From Chromobacterium piscinae (lineage in GTDB: Bacteria > Pseudomonadota > Gammaproteobacteria > Burkholderiales > Chromobacteriaceae): a DNA stretch of 35,684 nt. The notes beneath the pieces are model-generated. The model searched no databases, had not been told where the DNA came from, and saw nothing but the letters and a program-made list of their open reading frames with translations. Made by a program: the position numbers and the translations under genes. Below are positions 25,445 through 34,263 of the stretch, in pieces; the first letter of the stretch is position 1, and each line of letters begins with the position of its first letter. The stretch spans positions 1 to 35,684 of the forward strand of contig NZ_JAJOHV010000062.1 in assembly GCF_021129175.1 (NCBI RefSeq). The letters run 5' to 3'.

Positions 25445-26551
25445 CTAGCTCCAATGCGCGCCGGTGATGTCGCGCAGCAAGGCCACCACGCGCGGGCGGC
25501 TGGGGTGGTAGCCGATGAAGATAAGTTGGGCTTGGCGCGGCGCGGCCAGCGTGTCGTCGCGGCTGAGCTCGATGCGGCTGCGCACGCCCTGGGCCAGCAG
25601 CCGGCCGGGGCCGTCGGCGCAGGCGGCGAAGCCCTTGATGCGCAGCAGCGGCTCCTCGCGGGCGATGGCCTCCAGCGCGGCGACCAGCTTGTCGGCGCGC
25701 TGCGCCTCTTTGCTGCGGATCATGAACGATTGCCAGCCCGGGTCCTGCTCGTGGAAATGCTTGTGGGTGGACAGCCCGTGGCTGTGCGCGGCCTGGCCGC
25801 CGTGGCTGTGGCCGTCCAGCAGCGTCTGGTTGGCCAGCGGCCGCATCGCGAGGCCCGGCATGCTGGCTACCGGGCCGTAGTGGCGGTGCGCCGCAGGCGC
25901 GGCTTCGTGCAGATGCAGGCCCAGCGTCAGCCGGGTGTCCAGCTTGGCTTGATAAGCCAGCTCGATGAAGCGGATCGACGGCGCCTGGCGGCGCACAGCT
26001 TCCTCCGCCGCCAGCAGTTCGTCGGCGGACAGCGCGTCTATCTTGTTCAGCACCACGATGTCGGCGTGGCCCAGCTGCTGGTCGAACAGCTCTGCAACCG
26101 CGTCGGCCTTGCCCTGGTCTCCCGCCGGCGCGAAATGGCCGGCCAGCAGCAGCGGGGTGTCGACCACCGCCAGCGTGGCGTCCAGCACGAAGTAGGGCGC
26201 CAGCGCCTCGCTTTGCAGCTGGGCCATCACCGCGCTGGGCAGCGCGAGGCCCGAGGTTTCAATCAGCACGTGGTCTATCTGCTGGCGGCGCTGCCACAGC
26301 GCCAGCATGGTGGGCAGGAAGTCGGCGTCGTCGTCGTAGGCGACCAGGCCGTTGGCGAGGTCGTGGATTTCCACGCCGCCGGCGTCGGCGTCGCGCAGCA
26401 GTCCGCCGTCTATCGACACCTCGCCGAACTCGTTGACCAGAATGGCCAGCCGGCGCTGCTTGTTGTTTTCCAGCAGCTTGGACAGCAGCGTGGTCTTGCC
26501 GGCGCCGAGGAAACCGGTCAATACGGTGACGGGAAGCCGCGGAGCGCTCAT
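25445..26551 (-). CDS. cobW: CobW-family GTP-dependent metal chaperone, lacking the CxCC motif
   Basis: The 368-residue G3E-family GTPase has Walker A GFLGAGKTT (13-21), the Glu-containing ETSG segment (98-101) and NKID (169-172). A His-rich stretch (about 247-267: HSHGG, HSHGL, HKHFHE) may bind metal. The canonical CobW signature ANGCxCC is replaced by LANGLVAYDDD at residues 65-75, so the usual metal-binding cysteines are missing. The bases there read cleanly, so this is not an obvious frameshift. CobW supplies cobalt to a cobaltochelatase in the late-insertion route. It overlaps the cbiH-cbiJ stop (ATGA). Confidence 0.93.
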   Translation of the reverse strand: MSAPRLPVTVLTGFLGAGKTTLLSKLLENNKQRRLAILVNEFGEVSIDGGLLRDADAGGVEIHDLANGLVAYDDDADFLPTMLALWQRRQQIDHVLIETSGLALPSAVMAQLQSEALAPYFVLDATLAVVDTPLLLAGHFAPAGDQGKADAVAELFDQQLGHADIVVLNKIDALSADELLAAEEAVRRQAPSIRFIELAYQAKLDTRLTLGLHLHEAAPAAHRHYGPVASMPGLAMRPLANQTLLDGHSHGGQAAHSHGLSTHKHFHEQDPGWQSFMIRSKEAQRADKLVAALEAIAREEPLLRIKGFAACADGPGRLLAQGVRSRIELSRDDTLAAPRQAQLIFIGYHPSRPRVVALLRDITGAHWS

Positions 26552-28092
26552 GGCTGGCCTCCCTGCGGCAGGGCCGCCAGCACGGCGTCAAAGTCGCTGA
26601 AGGTTTGCGGATAGTCCAGCTGAGGCCTATCGATGACGATGAACGGGATGCCCAACGCGGCGGCGGCGGCGGCCTTGGCGTCGAAGCCGCCGGCCTCGCC
26701 GCTGTCCTTGCTGATCACGCAGTCTATGCCCCAGTCGCGCCACAGCGCCTCGTTGGCGGCCTGCGAGAACGGGCCCTGCATCGCGCAGATGCGCGAGCGC
26801 GGGATGCCCAGGTCCAGCGCCCGCTGCAAATGCTGCGGGTCCGGGGCCAGGCGGACGAACCATTGCTGTTGTTTCTCGGTGTCGGCGGCGAGGAAGCGGT
26901 GCAGCTCCTTGCTGCCGGTGGCGAGGAAGACGCGTTTTCCTTTAGCCATCGCCAGCTTGGCGGCCGCGTCGCTGTCGGCGCAGCGGATGACCGGATGCGC
27001 GCTGCCGCTGGCCGGGCGCTCGTAGCGCAGATAGGGCAGGGCCAGCTCCTCGGCCAGCGCCATCAACTGCTGCGACATCTCGCTGGCGTAGGGGTGGGTG
27101 GCGTCGACGATGGCGCTGGCCTGGCTGCCCGACAGCAGCTCGCGGCGGCGCTCCACGCCCAGCCGGCCGCTGACGGTGGCCACGCCGGGCACCGCCTGCT
27201 GAGCCTGCTCGTTGCCATAATCGCTGGCGCTGCTGACCACCACCGCGCGGCCGGTTTCGGCGATGGCGCGGGACAGCGCGTTGCCGTCGCTGGTGCCGGA
27301 AAACACCCAGGCCGCGCCGGCGGGCAGCGCGTCGGCCTTGACCGTGTCGCTGGTGTTGTCCCAGTTGAAGTAGCCGCGCGGGGTGAACATCCAGTTGCGC
27401 TTGCGGCGGGTGAAGCGGTTGCCGATGACGATGCTGGTGAGCATGTCGAAGCGGCGGGTCCGCAGCTCGGCCAGCGTGACTATCTCCACCGCCTGGTCCT
27501 CGCGGTAGGCGTTGCGGACGATGCCGCACAATGTCTCAGGCTTTTTGTGCTCCAGCATGATGTCCAGGATGCGGTAGACGCCTTCCTGGCGCTGGCGGCT
27601 TTGCACGTTGTAGAACACCACCGCCAGGTCGGCCTGGGCGATGTGACGGGCGCGGGTTTCGATCCACTCCCACGGGCACAGCAGGTCGGACAGGCTCAGC
27701 GTGGCGAAGTCGTGCGACAGCGGCGCGCCGAGCAAGGACGCGCAGGAGTTGGCCGAAGTGATGCCAGGAATCAGCTGCACGTCGAAGCCATCGTCCTCGC
27801 GCATGTCCTCGTAGGCCAGCGTGGCCATCGCATAGACGCCGATGTCGCCGCTGGACAGCAGGGCCACGGTCTTGCCGGCGCGGGCTTCTTCCAGCGCCAG
27901 CTGCGCGCGTTCGCGTTCCTGGGTCAGCGGCAGGGTGCGGATGTCTTTGCCGGCTATCCACGGTTGCACCCAGGTCAGGTAGAGATCGTAAGACACGATT
28001 ACGTCGCTTGCGGCCAGCGCCTGGCGGGCGAGGTCGGGGATCAGTTCGGCGCGGCCGGGGCCGACCGAGACGAGGTAGAGTTTGCCGGTCAT
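26548..28092 (-). CDS. CbiH-CbiJ fusion: precorrin-3B/cobalt-precorrin-3 C17-methyltransferase and precorrin-6A reductase
   Basis: The protein has about 514 residues and two enzymes. Residues 1 to about 245 are a CobJ/CbiH tetrapyrrole methylase (KLYLVSVGPG, SSGDIGVYAM, GITSANSCASLLG, CGIVRNAYR) that contracts the ring. Residues about 262-514 are a CobK/CbiJ reductase (WVFSGTSDGNAL, IVDATHPYAS, SKDSGEAGGFDAK), which reduces the macrocycle. The two act at non-adjacent steps, so the fusion is not simple channelling. Start 28092 (MTGKLYLV) fits the family and has GGATGACAG ahead; ATG 28104 is an alternative. It follows a 248-base repeat element, so its translation cannot be coupled to cbiG like its neighbours. 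Confidence 0.93.
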   Translation of the reverse strand: MTGKLYLVSVGPGRAELIPDLARQALAASDVIVSYDLYLTWVQPWIAGKDIRTLPLTQERERAQLALEEARAGKTVALLSSGDIGVYAMATLAYEDMREDDGFDVQLIPGITSANSCASLLGAPLSHDFATLSLSDLLCPWEWIETRARHIAQADLAVVFYNVQSRQRQEGVYRILDIMLEHKKPETLCGIVRNAYREDQAVEIVTLAELRTRRFDMLTSIVIGNRFTRRKRNWMFTPRGYFNWDNTSDTVKADALPAGAAWVFSGTSDGNALSRAIAETGRAVVVSSASDYGNEQAQQAVPGVATVSGRLGVERRRELLSGSQASAIVDATHPYASEMSQQLMALAEELALPYLRYERPASGSAHPVIRCADSDAAAKLAMAKGKRVFLATGSKELHRFLAADTEKQQQWFVRLAPDPQHLQRALDLGIPRSRICAMQGPFSQAANEALWRDWGIDCVISKDSGEAGGFDAKAAAAAALGIPFIVIDRPQLDYPQTFSDFDAVLAALPQGGQP

Positions 28093-28104
28093 TCTGTCAT
28101 CCAT

Positions 28105-28430
28105 TGTTGCGTAGGCGAAAGTTCTGGCTTGGCCGGGGCATTTCGCTTTTTAAAGTCATTTTGCGTGCCTGCTTCGCAGGCGATGTTTTGGGGCGGTTCC
28201 ACCGCTGGGGGCAAGGGGGGCTGCGCGGCCAGCCCCCCTTGCAACCCCCAGGCCGCCCCCGCGTCCCCGAAACCCCGGAGCAAACATGCCCGGCAAGGCG
28301 CTGCCGAACTCGCCGCGCGCTAGCGTCGCGCGGCTCAAACAAGCGGCAGCTTAAAACCTTGCCAAGCATGTTTGCTCCGGCGGGGGCGAAGGGGGGATGG
28401 GTGGCGTCGAAGTCATTTGGGCCTGTGTAT
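28105..28430 (-). repeat. Structured 248-base repeat-like element with 9-base flanking direct repeats
   Basis: The gap between cbiG and cbiH-cbiJ holds no gene. AAGTCATTT stands at 28153-28161 and again at 28410-28418, enclosing 248 bases. Within them are hairpins at 28167-28181 and 28193-28205, a 19-bp stem with a 3-base bulge (28205-28251), and a 24-base inverted repeat, 28275-28298 with 28357-28380. The last has two nested 7-bp stems inside (gctgccg with cggcagc; ccgcgcg with cgcgcgg). The two outer-stem mismatches become G-U pairs only in minus-strand RNA, the operon's sense. This looks like an inserted mobile repeat, or an RNA element. No cobalamin-riboswitch B12 box was seen. Confidence 0.75.
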
Positions 28431-29174
28431 TTAAAAGGCGTTGTCTTCGACAATGGCCACTGTCACACCGTCGACAGCGGTCTTGGGCACGATCAGCCGT
28501 CCCCTGGGGCTGGCGATCAGCGCGCACGGCTCGCACACGCCGTCCACGCCTACGTTCTGCCGCACCCAGTCCGACGGCGCGCCGGTCCAGCCGCGGGCGG
28601 CGACGTCTTCGCGGGAGATGACGCGCAGGGGCAGCGCGTGGCGGGCGCAGAAGGCCAAGAGGCCAAGCTCGTCGGCCTTCAGGTCTATCGTCGCCACTTC
28701 GCGCACGTCGGTCAGCGGCCGGCCGGCCAAGGCGTGCAGCACGGCCTGTTCGATGGCCTCGGCGCTCTTGCCGCGGCGGCAGCCGATGCCCAGCGTCAGC
28801 GGCTTGATCGCCTCCGTCGCGGTGGTGATAGTCGGCACCGCGCCGGTCAGCCGCGCCGCTTCGTAGGCCAGCGCATTGGCGCCGCCTTCGTGGCCGGACA
28901 ACAGCGGGATGGCGAAGCGGGCGGCTTCGTCCATCACCACCACCGCCGGGTCGCTGTACTTGCTTTGCGGCAGGCCGTCCAGATAGCGGACGGCGATGCC
29001 GCTGGCCATTACCAGAATCCAGTGGCTGTGCGCATGAAAGGCGGCGCGGAATTGCTCGCGGCCGCTGGCGCCGGCATCCAGCCACGGCTGGTACAGATGG
29101 GCATCCAGCGCCGCCGCCAGCTTCCGGCCCAAGGGCAGCGCCTCGGCGCGCACCAGCCACACGGCGCGCCTCAT
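28431..29174 (-). CDS. cbiG: Cobalt-precorrin-5A hydrolase CbiG (compact form)
   Basis: The 247-residue protein has the N-terminal CbiG domain (WILVMASGIAVRYL, then PLLSGHEGGAN) and the C-terminal CbiG/CobE domain (LGIGCRRGKSAEAIEQAV). CbiG opens the lactone ring of cobalt-precorrin-5A and releases acetaldehyde in the oxygen-independent route. Typical CbiG proteins have about 350 residues with a mid domain; here only a short link joins the two conserved ends. The start at 29174 overlaps the cbiF stop by four bases. Its stop lies just 12 bases from the flanking repeat of the structured element. Confidence 0.93.
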   Translation of the reverse strand: MRRAVWLVRAEALPLGRKLAAALDAHLYQPWLDAGASGREQFRAAFHAHSHWILVMASGIAVRYLDGLPQSKYSDPAVVVMDEAARFAIPLLSGHEGGANALAYEAARLTGAVPTITTATEAIKPLTLGIGCRRGKSAEAIEQAVLHALAGRPLTDVREVATIDLKADELGLLAFCARHALPLRVISREDVAARGWTGAPSDWVRQNVGVDGVCEPCALIASPRGRLIVPKTAVDGVTVAIVEDNAF

Positions 29175-29974
29175 GCCAGGTTTTCTTTCTGCAGGCTGGC
29201 CCGCTTGGCCTTGCGGTCGTCGCCGTCGCGGAAGATGTGGGTGAAGCCGGCCGCGTACAGGCTGGATTCGACGCCGCCTTCGCGCGACAGCGCCTCGCCG
29301 ACCAAGAGCAGCGTGGTCAGCAGCCAGTCCTTCTGTTTCACCTCGTCCAGCATCTTGCCCAGCGTGCTGCGGTGGACCGATTGGTCCGGCCAGCTGGCGC
29401 GGCGCACCAGCGCCACCGGGGTGGTGGGCGGGTAGTGCAGCGCCAGGTCGGCGACGGTCTGCTTCAGCCGCTGGCCGGACAGGAAAATGCACATCGTCGC
29501 GCGGTGGGCGGCGAAGCTGGCGATGGATTCCGTCTCTGGCACCGCGCTGGCGCGGCCGCTGGTGCGGGTCAGGATGATGGACTGCGACACTTCGGGGCGG
29601 GTCAGTTCGCTGCCCAACGCGGCGGCGGCGGCGGTGAACGAGGACACGCCGGGGACCACTTCGTAGGCGATGCCCAGCGCTTCCAGCCGGCGCATCTGCT
29701 CGTTGGTGGCGCCGTAGATCGCCGGGTCGCCGGAGTGCAGCCGCGCCACGTCCTTGTCTTCGGCCTGGGCGCGGCGGTACAGCGCTTCCTGTTGGTCCAG
29801 GTTCAGCTCGGCGGTGTCGTGGATCTCCGCGTCCGGGCGGCAGTGGCTGAGCATCTCGGCCGGCACCAGCGAGCCGGCGTACAGCACCATGGGGGCCGTG
29901 CCCAACAGGCGGCTGCCGCGCAGCGTGATCAGGTCGGCGGCGCCGGGGCCGGCGCCGATGAAATACACTTTCAT
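29171..29974 (-). CDS. cbiF: Cobalt-precorrin-4 C11-methyltransferase (CbiF/CobM)
   Basis: The 267-residue S-adenosylmethionine-dependent methylase opens with KVYFIGAGPGAADLITLRG. It has the LHSGDPAIYGATNEQ motif and VVPGVSSFTAAAAALG, all standard in CobM/CbiF. It methylates C11 of the contracted ring. The neighbours cbiG and cbiL match its order in the pathway. The ATG at 29974 overlaps the cbiL stop by four bases. It is complete, with the family's normal length. Confidence 0.95.
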   Translation of the reverse strand: MKVYFIGAGPGAADLITLRGSRLLGTAPMVLYAGSLVPAEMLSHCRPDAEIHDTAELNLDQQEALYRRAQAEDKDVARLHSGDPAIYGATNEQMRRLEALGIAYEVVPGVSSFTAAAAALGSELTRPEVSQSIILTRTSGRASAVPETESIASFAAHRATMCIFLSGQRLKQTVADLALHYPPTTPVALVRRASWPDQSVHRSTLGKMLDEVKQKDWLLTTLLLVGEALSREGGVESSLYAAGFTHIFRDGDDRKAKRASLQKENLA

Positions 29975-30699
29975 GAGTGGCGTCTTTCTCTGGCTGTCTT
30001 GCGGATCAGCATGGTGGCGAGGTAGCCGCTGGCGTCGGCGTCCAATTGCGAGACGTCGGCGCACAGCACTTCGCCGGGCAGGCCGATGCGGCGGGCGAAG
30101 GCGCACAACTGGGCGATGCCCATCTGGTTCAATAGCGCCAGCACGTCCGGCAGCCGCTTGCCTATCTTCATCAGCACGATGAGGTCGTGGCTGTCGATGT
30201 CGGCTCTCAGCGCTTCCATATCGTCGGGGCAGGGCAGGATCAGGATGCGTTCCTTGCCTTCGCCCAGCGGCCAGGACAGCGCCGACGCGGTGGCGGCGAA
30301 GCTGGTGACGCCGGGGAAGGTCTGCGTTTCCAGTTCCGGCAGCATTTCGCGCAGCGCCGCCAGCAGGTAGCCGTAAGTGGAGTAGGTCATCGAGTCGCCT
30401 ATGGTCAGGTAGGCGACGTTCCGGCCGGTTTTCAATTCGGCGGCCAGTTGTTCGGCCAGCGCGCCGTAATGGCGCGACAGCGCGCCGCGGTCCGGATTCA
30501 TCTCGAACTCGATCTCGCGGAAGCGGCTTTCGTCCAGCTCCAGCCCGGCTAGGCATTGGCGGGCGACCGACGTGTCGCTGGAGGTGGCGCGCGGCAGGTA
30601 GACGGTATCTGCCTCGCGCAGCGCGGCCAGCGCCGCCATCGGGATCAAGCCGGCCGGGCCGGGGCCTACGCCTATGCCTATCAATCGTCCCAGCCTCAT
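29971..30699 (-). CDS. cbiL: Precorrin-2 / cobalt-factor II C20-methyltransferase (CbiL/CobI)
   Basis: The 242-residue methylase starts RLIGIGVGPGPAGLIPMAAL and includes TIGDSMTYSTYGYLL and FPGVTSFAATASALSWPL. These segments separate CbiL/CobI from the other methylases in the operon. It adds the C20 methyl group, the first committed step after cobalt insertion into sirohydrochlorin in this route. The start at 30699 overlaps the cbiD stop. Confidence 0.95.
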   Translation of the reverse strand: MRLGRLIGIGVGPGPAGLIPMAALAALREADTVYLPRATSSDTSVARQCLAGLELDESRFREIEFEMNPDRGALSRHYGALAEQLAAELKTGRNVAYLTIGDSMTYSTYGYLLAALREMLPELETQTFPGVTSFAATASALSWPLGEGKERILILPCPDDMEALRADIDSHDLIVLMKIGKRLPDVLALLNQMGIAQLCAFARRIGLPGEVLCADVSQLDADASGYLATMLIRKTARERRHS

Positions 30700-31829
30700 G
30701 CGGCCTCTCCCAGCGGGGTGCCATCCATGCTGAACAGCCGCACGGCCACCTGCCGCACGCTGGGCACCTTGCTCGCCATCAGCGCGGCGGTGCGGCGTTC
30801 TATTTCCATCCAGTAGCCGCGCGGGTCCGGCTGGCTGCTCATGATCTGCACTACGTTCTCCACGGTATTCGCTTGTTTGATTTGCGCCACCAATTCGGGC
30901 GGATAGCCCAGATCGGCGGCGACGCCGGCGACGGCGTCCATCGCCATGCCGCTCTTGCCGGAGTGGGTGTCCCAGACGCCGTCCAGCAGCTTGGCGATCT
31001 TGCCCGGGTGGCCCAGCACCCACAGCGTGTCGAGGATGCGGCCTTGCTCGATCAGCACCGATTCGGCGAAGTCCAGCGAATCGCCGACGAAGTTGGCGAT
31101 CTGCACCACCTGCTTTTTTTCCAGCCCCAGCGTGTCGGCGGCGTAGCCGCGGCCTATCTTGCCGGGGGTGAAGGCGATGGCCGGCGGCAGCTCGCCCAGC
31201 GCCACCCGCACATAAACTTCGATCGATGCGATCCACGCCGCCTGCGACATCGGCTCGACGATGCCGCTGGTGCCCAGAATTGAGATGCCGCCGACGATGC
31301 CCAGCATCGGGTTGAAGGTGCGCTTGGCGATCTTGTCGCCGTCGACACAGCCTATCGCCAGGTCGAAGCCGGGGTCGGGCCGGCCGGCCAGCGCTTCCTC
31401 CACCGCCATCCGCATCATCTGCCGCGGCACCGGGTTGATGGCCGGCTCGCCGGGCGGGATGCGCAGGCCGGGCTGGGTGACCATGCCGACGCCGGGCGCG
31501 GCCAGGAAGCGCAGCGCGCCGCTGCCGTTTATCCTCACCTCGGCGAATATCGTCGCGCCGTCGGTGTTGTCCGGGTCGTCGCCGGCGTACTTCAGCACTT
31601 CGGCGCGGACAGTATCTTTGTCCAGCCAGGCCACGCTTTCTACCGGCACCGCCAGGTAAAAATCCGGGTCCGGCAGGCTGATGAAGACCTCGTCGGCGTC
31701 CACGCCGTCCAGCAGCATCAGCAGCGCCGCCTTGGCGGCGGCGGTGGCGCAGCTGCCGGTGGTGCGGCCGCGGCGCATGCCGTTGGGGGCCGGGGCGGCG
31801 AGATCGTAAGGCTGGCGCACCGGGCTCAT
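30696..31829 (-). CDS. cbiD: Cobalt-precorrin-5B C1-methyltransferase CbiD
   Basis: The 377-residue protein has the CbiD hallmark [20 protein letters not shown] near residue 18. Later segments are [40 protein letters not shown] and [12 protein letters not shown]. CbiD is found mostly in oxygen-independent B12 pathways, so it is strong evidence for that route here. Start 31829 overlaps the cbiX-cbiC stop. Confidence 0.96.
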   Translation of the reverse strand: MSPVRQPYDLAAPAPNGMRRGRTTGSCATAAAKAALLMLLDGVDADEVFISLPDPDFYLAVPVESVAWLDKDTVRAEVLKYAGDDPDNTDGATIFAEVRINGSGALRFLAAPGVGMVTQPGLRIPPGEPAINPVPRQMMRMAVEEALAGRPDPGFDLAIGCVDGDKIAKRTFNPMLGIVGGISILGTSGIVEPMSQAAWIASIEVYVRVALGELPPAIAFTPGKIGRGYAADTLGLEKKQVVQIANFVGDSLDFAESVLIEQGRILDTLWVLGHPGKIAKLLDGVWDTHSGKSGMAMDAVAGVAADLGYPPELVAQIKQANTVENVVQIMSSQPDPRGYWMEIERRTAALMASKVPSVRQVAVRLFSMDGTPLGEAA

Positions 31830-33391
31830 TCTTCCCGTTGCTGTTGCTGATGGACGTGTTCGATCGCGTCTATCATCAGCGCGTTGACCACGGTGGCCGC
31901 CCATGGCGAGCCGCCGCGGGTGCCGCGGTTGGTGATGCGCGGCACTTGCAGCAGCGCGCGCAGCTCTTCCTTGCATTCGCGGGTGCCGACGAAGCCCACC
32001 GGCAGGCCCACCACCAGCTGCGGCCGCCAGCCGTGATCGCGCACCAGCCGTACCACTTCGCGGATGGCGGTCGGCGCGTCGCCTATCGCCACCACGCAGT
32101 CGTTGCCGAACTTTTGCCAGGCGCGGCGGATGCCGGCGGCTGAGCGGGTGATGCCGTTGGCCTCGGCCAACAGCCGGGTTTCCTCGTCGTGCACGCCGCA
32201 CCAGGTCTCCACCTCCAGCTGGCGCAGCACTTCGCGCTTGAGGCCGGTTTCCACCATGGTGACGTCGGTGACCACGCGGCGGCAGCGCAGCAGCGCGCGC
32301 ATGCCGGTTTCGCAGGCGCCAGCCGAGAAGAACAGGTCGTCCACGCTGTTGAAGTCGCCGGTGGTGTGCACCAGCCGCATCAGCGCGGTGCGCTGCTCGG
32401 CGGGGAAGGCCGACCAGTCGCGGCCCTCGTCTATGATGCGCATGCTTTCCGCTTCGATAGGATGCGGGGTGTAGCGCTTCCAGGCCGGCGGCTGATTGGC
32501 GGCAGGCTCGCGCTCCAGCAGGCCGCGCACTTTGCCGTGGTGGCTGCGCTGCGGCTCGCCTACCTGCTGTTCGAAGCCGACGATCTGCACCCGGTATTTG
32601 CACAGCGCGCAGTTCATCGCCGCGCGGCCTTCGACGCCTTCCTGCGCGCGCTCCAGGAATACCTCGGCCACTTGCGGGTCCGGGCCCAGATAGTCGGCGC
32701 TGAGCACCTCGATTTCCGGGTGGCGCGCCGCCAGGTCCGCCGCCGCGCCGTAGATGCGCTTGACCAGCACGCCGTCGAACAGGAAGTAGGGCAGCACCAC
32801 GATGCGGCGGTAGCCGAGCATGGCGGCGGCGCGCAGGCCGTCGGCCACCAGCGGCTTGGCGGTGCCGGAATAGCAGACGAAAGACGCGGCGAAGCCCAGG
32901 CCTTCCTCCAGCATCCGCGCGAGCTTGGAGATTTCGGAGTTGGCGTCCGGGTCGGAGGTGCCGCGGCCCACCACCACCAGACAGGTGTCGTTGCGCGACA
33001 CGGTGTGCGGCGACGCGGCTTCGGCCTCGACGATGCGCTGGCGGCACAGCGCCAACAGCCGCGGATGCAGGTCCAACGCCGCGCCGAAGTGGAAAGTTAC
33101 GCCCGGATGCGCCTGCTGCAGCGCCAACAGCTCGCTGGGCATGTCGTTCTTGGCGTGGGTGGCGGCCAACAGCACGCCTGGCACCATCACCACGGTTTTG
33201 GCGCCGGCGGCGATCACCTGATCCACCGCCTCGTCTATGGTCGGGGTGGCGAATTCCAGAAAGCCGTGGGCGACGGGGCACTCGCCGGCGCGCGCCTTCA
33301 GCGCGTCCACCAGCTGCATGAATTCGTTCACCCCGTCCGGGTCGCGGCTGCCGTGGCCGGCCAGCACGATGGCGTAGTCTGGCTGGCTCAT
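31826..33391 (-). CDS. CbiX-CbiC fusion: sirohydrochlorin cobaltochelatase and precorrin-8X methylmutase
   Basis: The 521-residue protein begins with a long-type CbiX of about 290 residues. The first half has [11 protein letters not shown] and ATHAKND, the metal-binding histidines. The second half is degenerate, with [11 protein letters not shown] in place of the GHGS motif. A CxxC segment (MNCALCKYR) follows, like the iron-sulfur tail of long CbiX. The last 200 residues are CbiC (VHTTGDF with catalytic His, [28 protein letters not shown]). The protein thus joins cobalt insertion, an early step, with the methylmutase, a late one. It overlaps cbiD and cbiE by four bases at either end. Confidence 0.93.
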   Translation of the reverse strand: MSQPDYAIVLAGHGSRDPDGVNEFMQLVDALKARAGECPVAHGFLEFATPTIDEAVDQVIAAGAKTVVMVPGVLLAATHAKNDMPSELLALQQAHPGVTFHFGAALDLHPRLLALCRQRIVEAEAASPHTVSRNDTCLVVVGRGTSDPDANSEISKLARMLEEGLGFAASFVCYSGTAKPLVADGLRAAAMLGYRRIVVLPYFLFDGVLVKRIYGAAADLAARHPEIEVLSADYLGPDPQVAEVFLERAQEGVEGRAAMNCALCKYRVQIVGFEQQVGEPQRSHHGKVRGLLEREPAANQPPAWKRYTPHPIEAESMRIIDEGRDWSAFPAEQRTALMRLVHTTGDFNSVDDLFFSAGACETGMRALLRCRRVVTDVTMVETGLKREVLRQLEVETWCGVHDEETRLLAEANGITRSAAGIRRAWQKFGNDCVVAIGDAPTAIREVVRLVRDHGWRPQLVVGLPVGFVGTRECKEELRALLQVPRITNRGTRGGSPWAATVVNALMIDAIEHVHQQQQREE

Positions 33392-34089
33392 TTGTGGGTC
33401 GGCTCGATCTGGCTGTCCATCGGCGCGAGCGTGCGGATCAGCATGATGCTCATGTCGGAGAAGCGCTGCTCGGCGCACTCGGCCAGCGTGCCGCGCCATT
33501 CCGCCTCGTTGCGGGTCAGGTTTTCCCACACCTCCACCGGCTGGCCGGCCGGGATGCCGTTTTCCAGCAGATAGGCGGCGATGTGCCAGGGCATGAAGGA
33601 GCGCGCTTCGTCCCAGGGGCAGGGGATCACGATGGCGTTGCGGCCGTCCTGCAGCACGTGCACCAGGTGGCGTTTGAACGGGGTCAGGTCGCCGCGGCGG
33701 TGGAAGGTGATGAAGCTGGTTTCGTCGAAGCACACCTTGCCGCGCGAGGCCAGGATCTGCGCCGACGAGATGCCCGGTATTGTTTCCACCGGGTGGCCGC
33801 AGGCGCGCTCCACCCGCTCCAGGTACTGGAAGCCGCTGAAGTGGATGTCGCCCATGAACACCACCACGCATTTCTTGCCGGCATGGTGGCGCTCGGCGAC
33901 GATGTCCAGCTGGGCCACCTGGTCGCGGTAGCCCATCTGTATCACTTCGGCGCTGTCCGGGATCAGCGGGCGCACCACGTCCACCACCGCGTTGAAGCCG
34001 GCCACCACGTCGGCCTCGCGTATCAGTTGGGCCGAGCGCTGCGGCAGGTAGCCGATGTCGCCGGGGCCGGCGCCTATGCAGATGATCAT
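33388..34089 (-). CDS. cbiE: Precorrin-6Y C5,15-methyltransferase subunit CbiE
   Basis: The 233-residue methylase begins [16 protein letters not shown] and has [16 protein letters not shown] and [15 protein letters not shown], typical of the CbiE half of CobL. The decarboxylating partner CbiT, which would follow in a CobL fusion, is absent here and was not seen elsewhere in the window. The start at 34089 is chosen for AAAGGA seven bases upstream and family length; the frame stays open back to 34161, across the flank of the cobA insertion. Its stop overlaps cbiX-cbiC. Confidence 0.92.
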   Translation of the reverse strand: MIICIGAGPGDIGYLPQRSAQLIREADVVAGFNAVVDVVRPLIPDSAEVIQMGYRDQVAQLDIVAERHHAGKKCVVVFMGDIHFSGFQYLERVERACGHPVETIPGISSAQILASRGKVCFDETSFITFHRRGDLTPFKRHLVHVLQDGRNAIVIPCPWDEARSFMPWHIAAYLLENGIPAGQPVEVWENLTRNEAEWRGTLAECAEQRFSDMSIMLIRTLAPMDSQIEPTHK

Positions 34090-34128
34090 GCGTATTCCTT
34101 TGGCTGCAATGTAGTCATTCGATTCTGT

Positions 34129-34263
34129 TCTACAGGACCCGGCAAAGCCGGGCCTCTTCACTGTGCGAGTTCAGTCGGCAGCCACTTGGACTCATTCCCA
34201 ATCCCCCCGCCCTTGCCCTGCAAGGGAGCCTCGCTGCGCTCGAGCGCTGAGGGTCTACAGGAC
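34129..34263 (-). repeat. 125-base insertion flanked by 10-base direct repeats at the 3' end of cobA
   Basis: TCTACAGGAC occurs at 34129-34138 and again at 34254-34263 in the same orientation. The 125-base unit contains hairpins cccttgc/gcaaggg (34210-34226) and a gcgctcgagcgc palindrome (about 34238-34249). At its left end are gacccggc (34136-34143) and gccgggcc (34147-34154), which pair fully, with one G-U, only in minus-strand RNA. The unit encodes the last 33 or so residues of CobA and the cobA stop. It looks like a small mobile repeat. Confidence 0.7.

Noticed and set aside
28162-28409. CRISPR array or insertion sequence with transposase in the B12 operon
   Set aside because: There are no regularly spaced direct repeats and no transposase frame; only a short flanking duplication and nested inverted repeats are present.
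28105-28430. Cobalamin riboswitch before cbiH-cbiJ
   Set aside because: No B12-box-like core was found. The structure is explained by simple nested inverted repeats with flanking direct repeats. A riboswitch, if present, should lie right of the window at the operon head.
28105-28453. Small minus-strand frames (60-118 codons) across the gap between cbiG and cbiH-cbiJ
   Set aside because: They run through the inverted repeats and hairpins, have no ribosome site and read as Pro/Gly/Arg-rich non-protein sequence.
34090-34161. Extended N-terminus for CbiE (start at 34161)
   Set aside because: The extension lacks a methylase motif and comes from the flank of the inserted unit. A good ribosome site supports the start at 34089.
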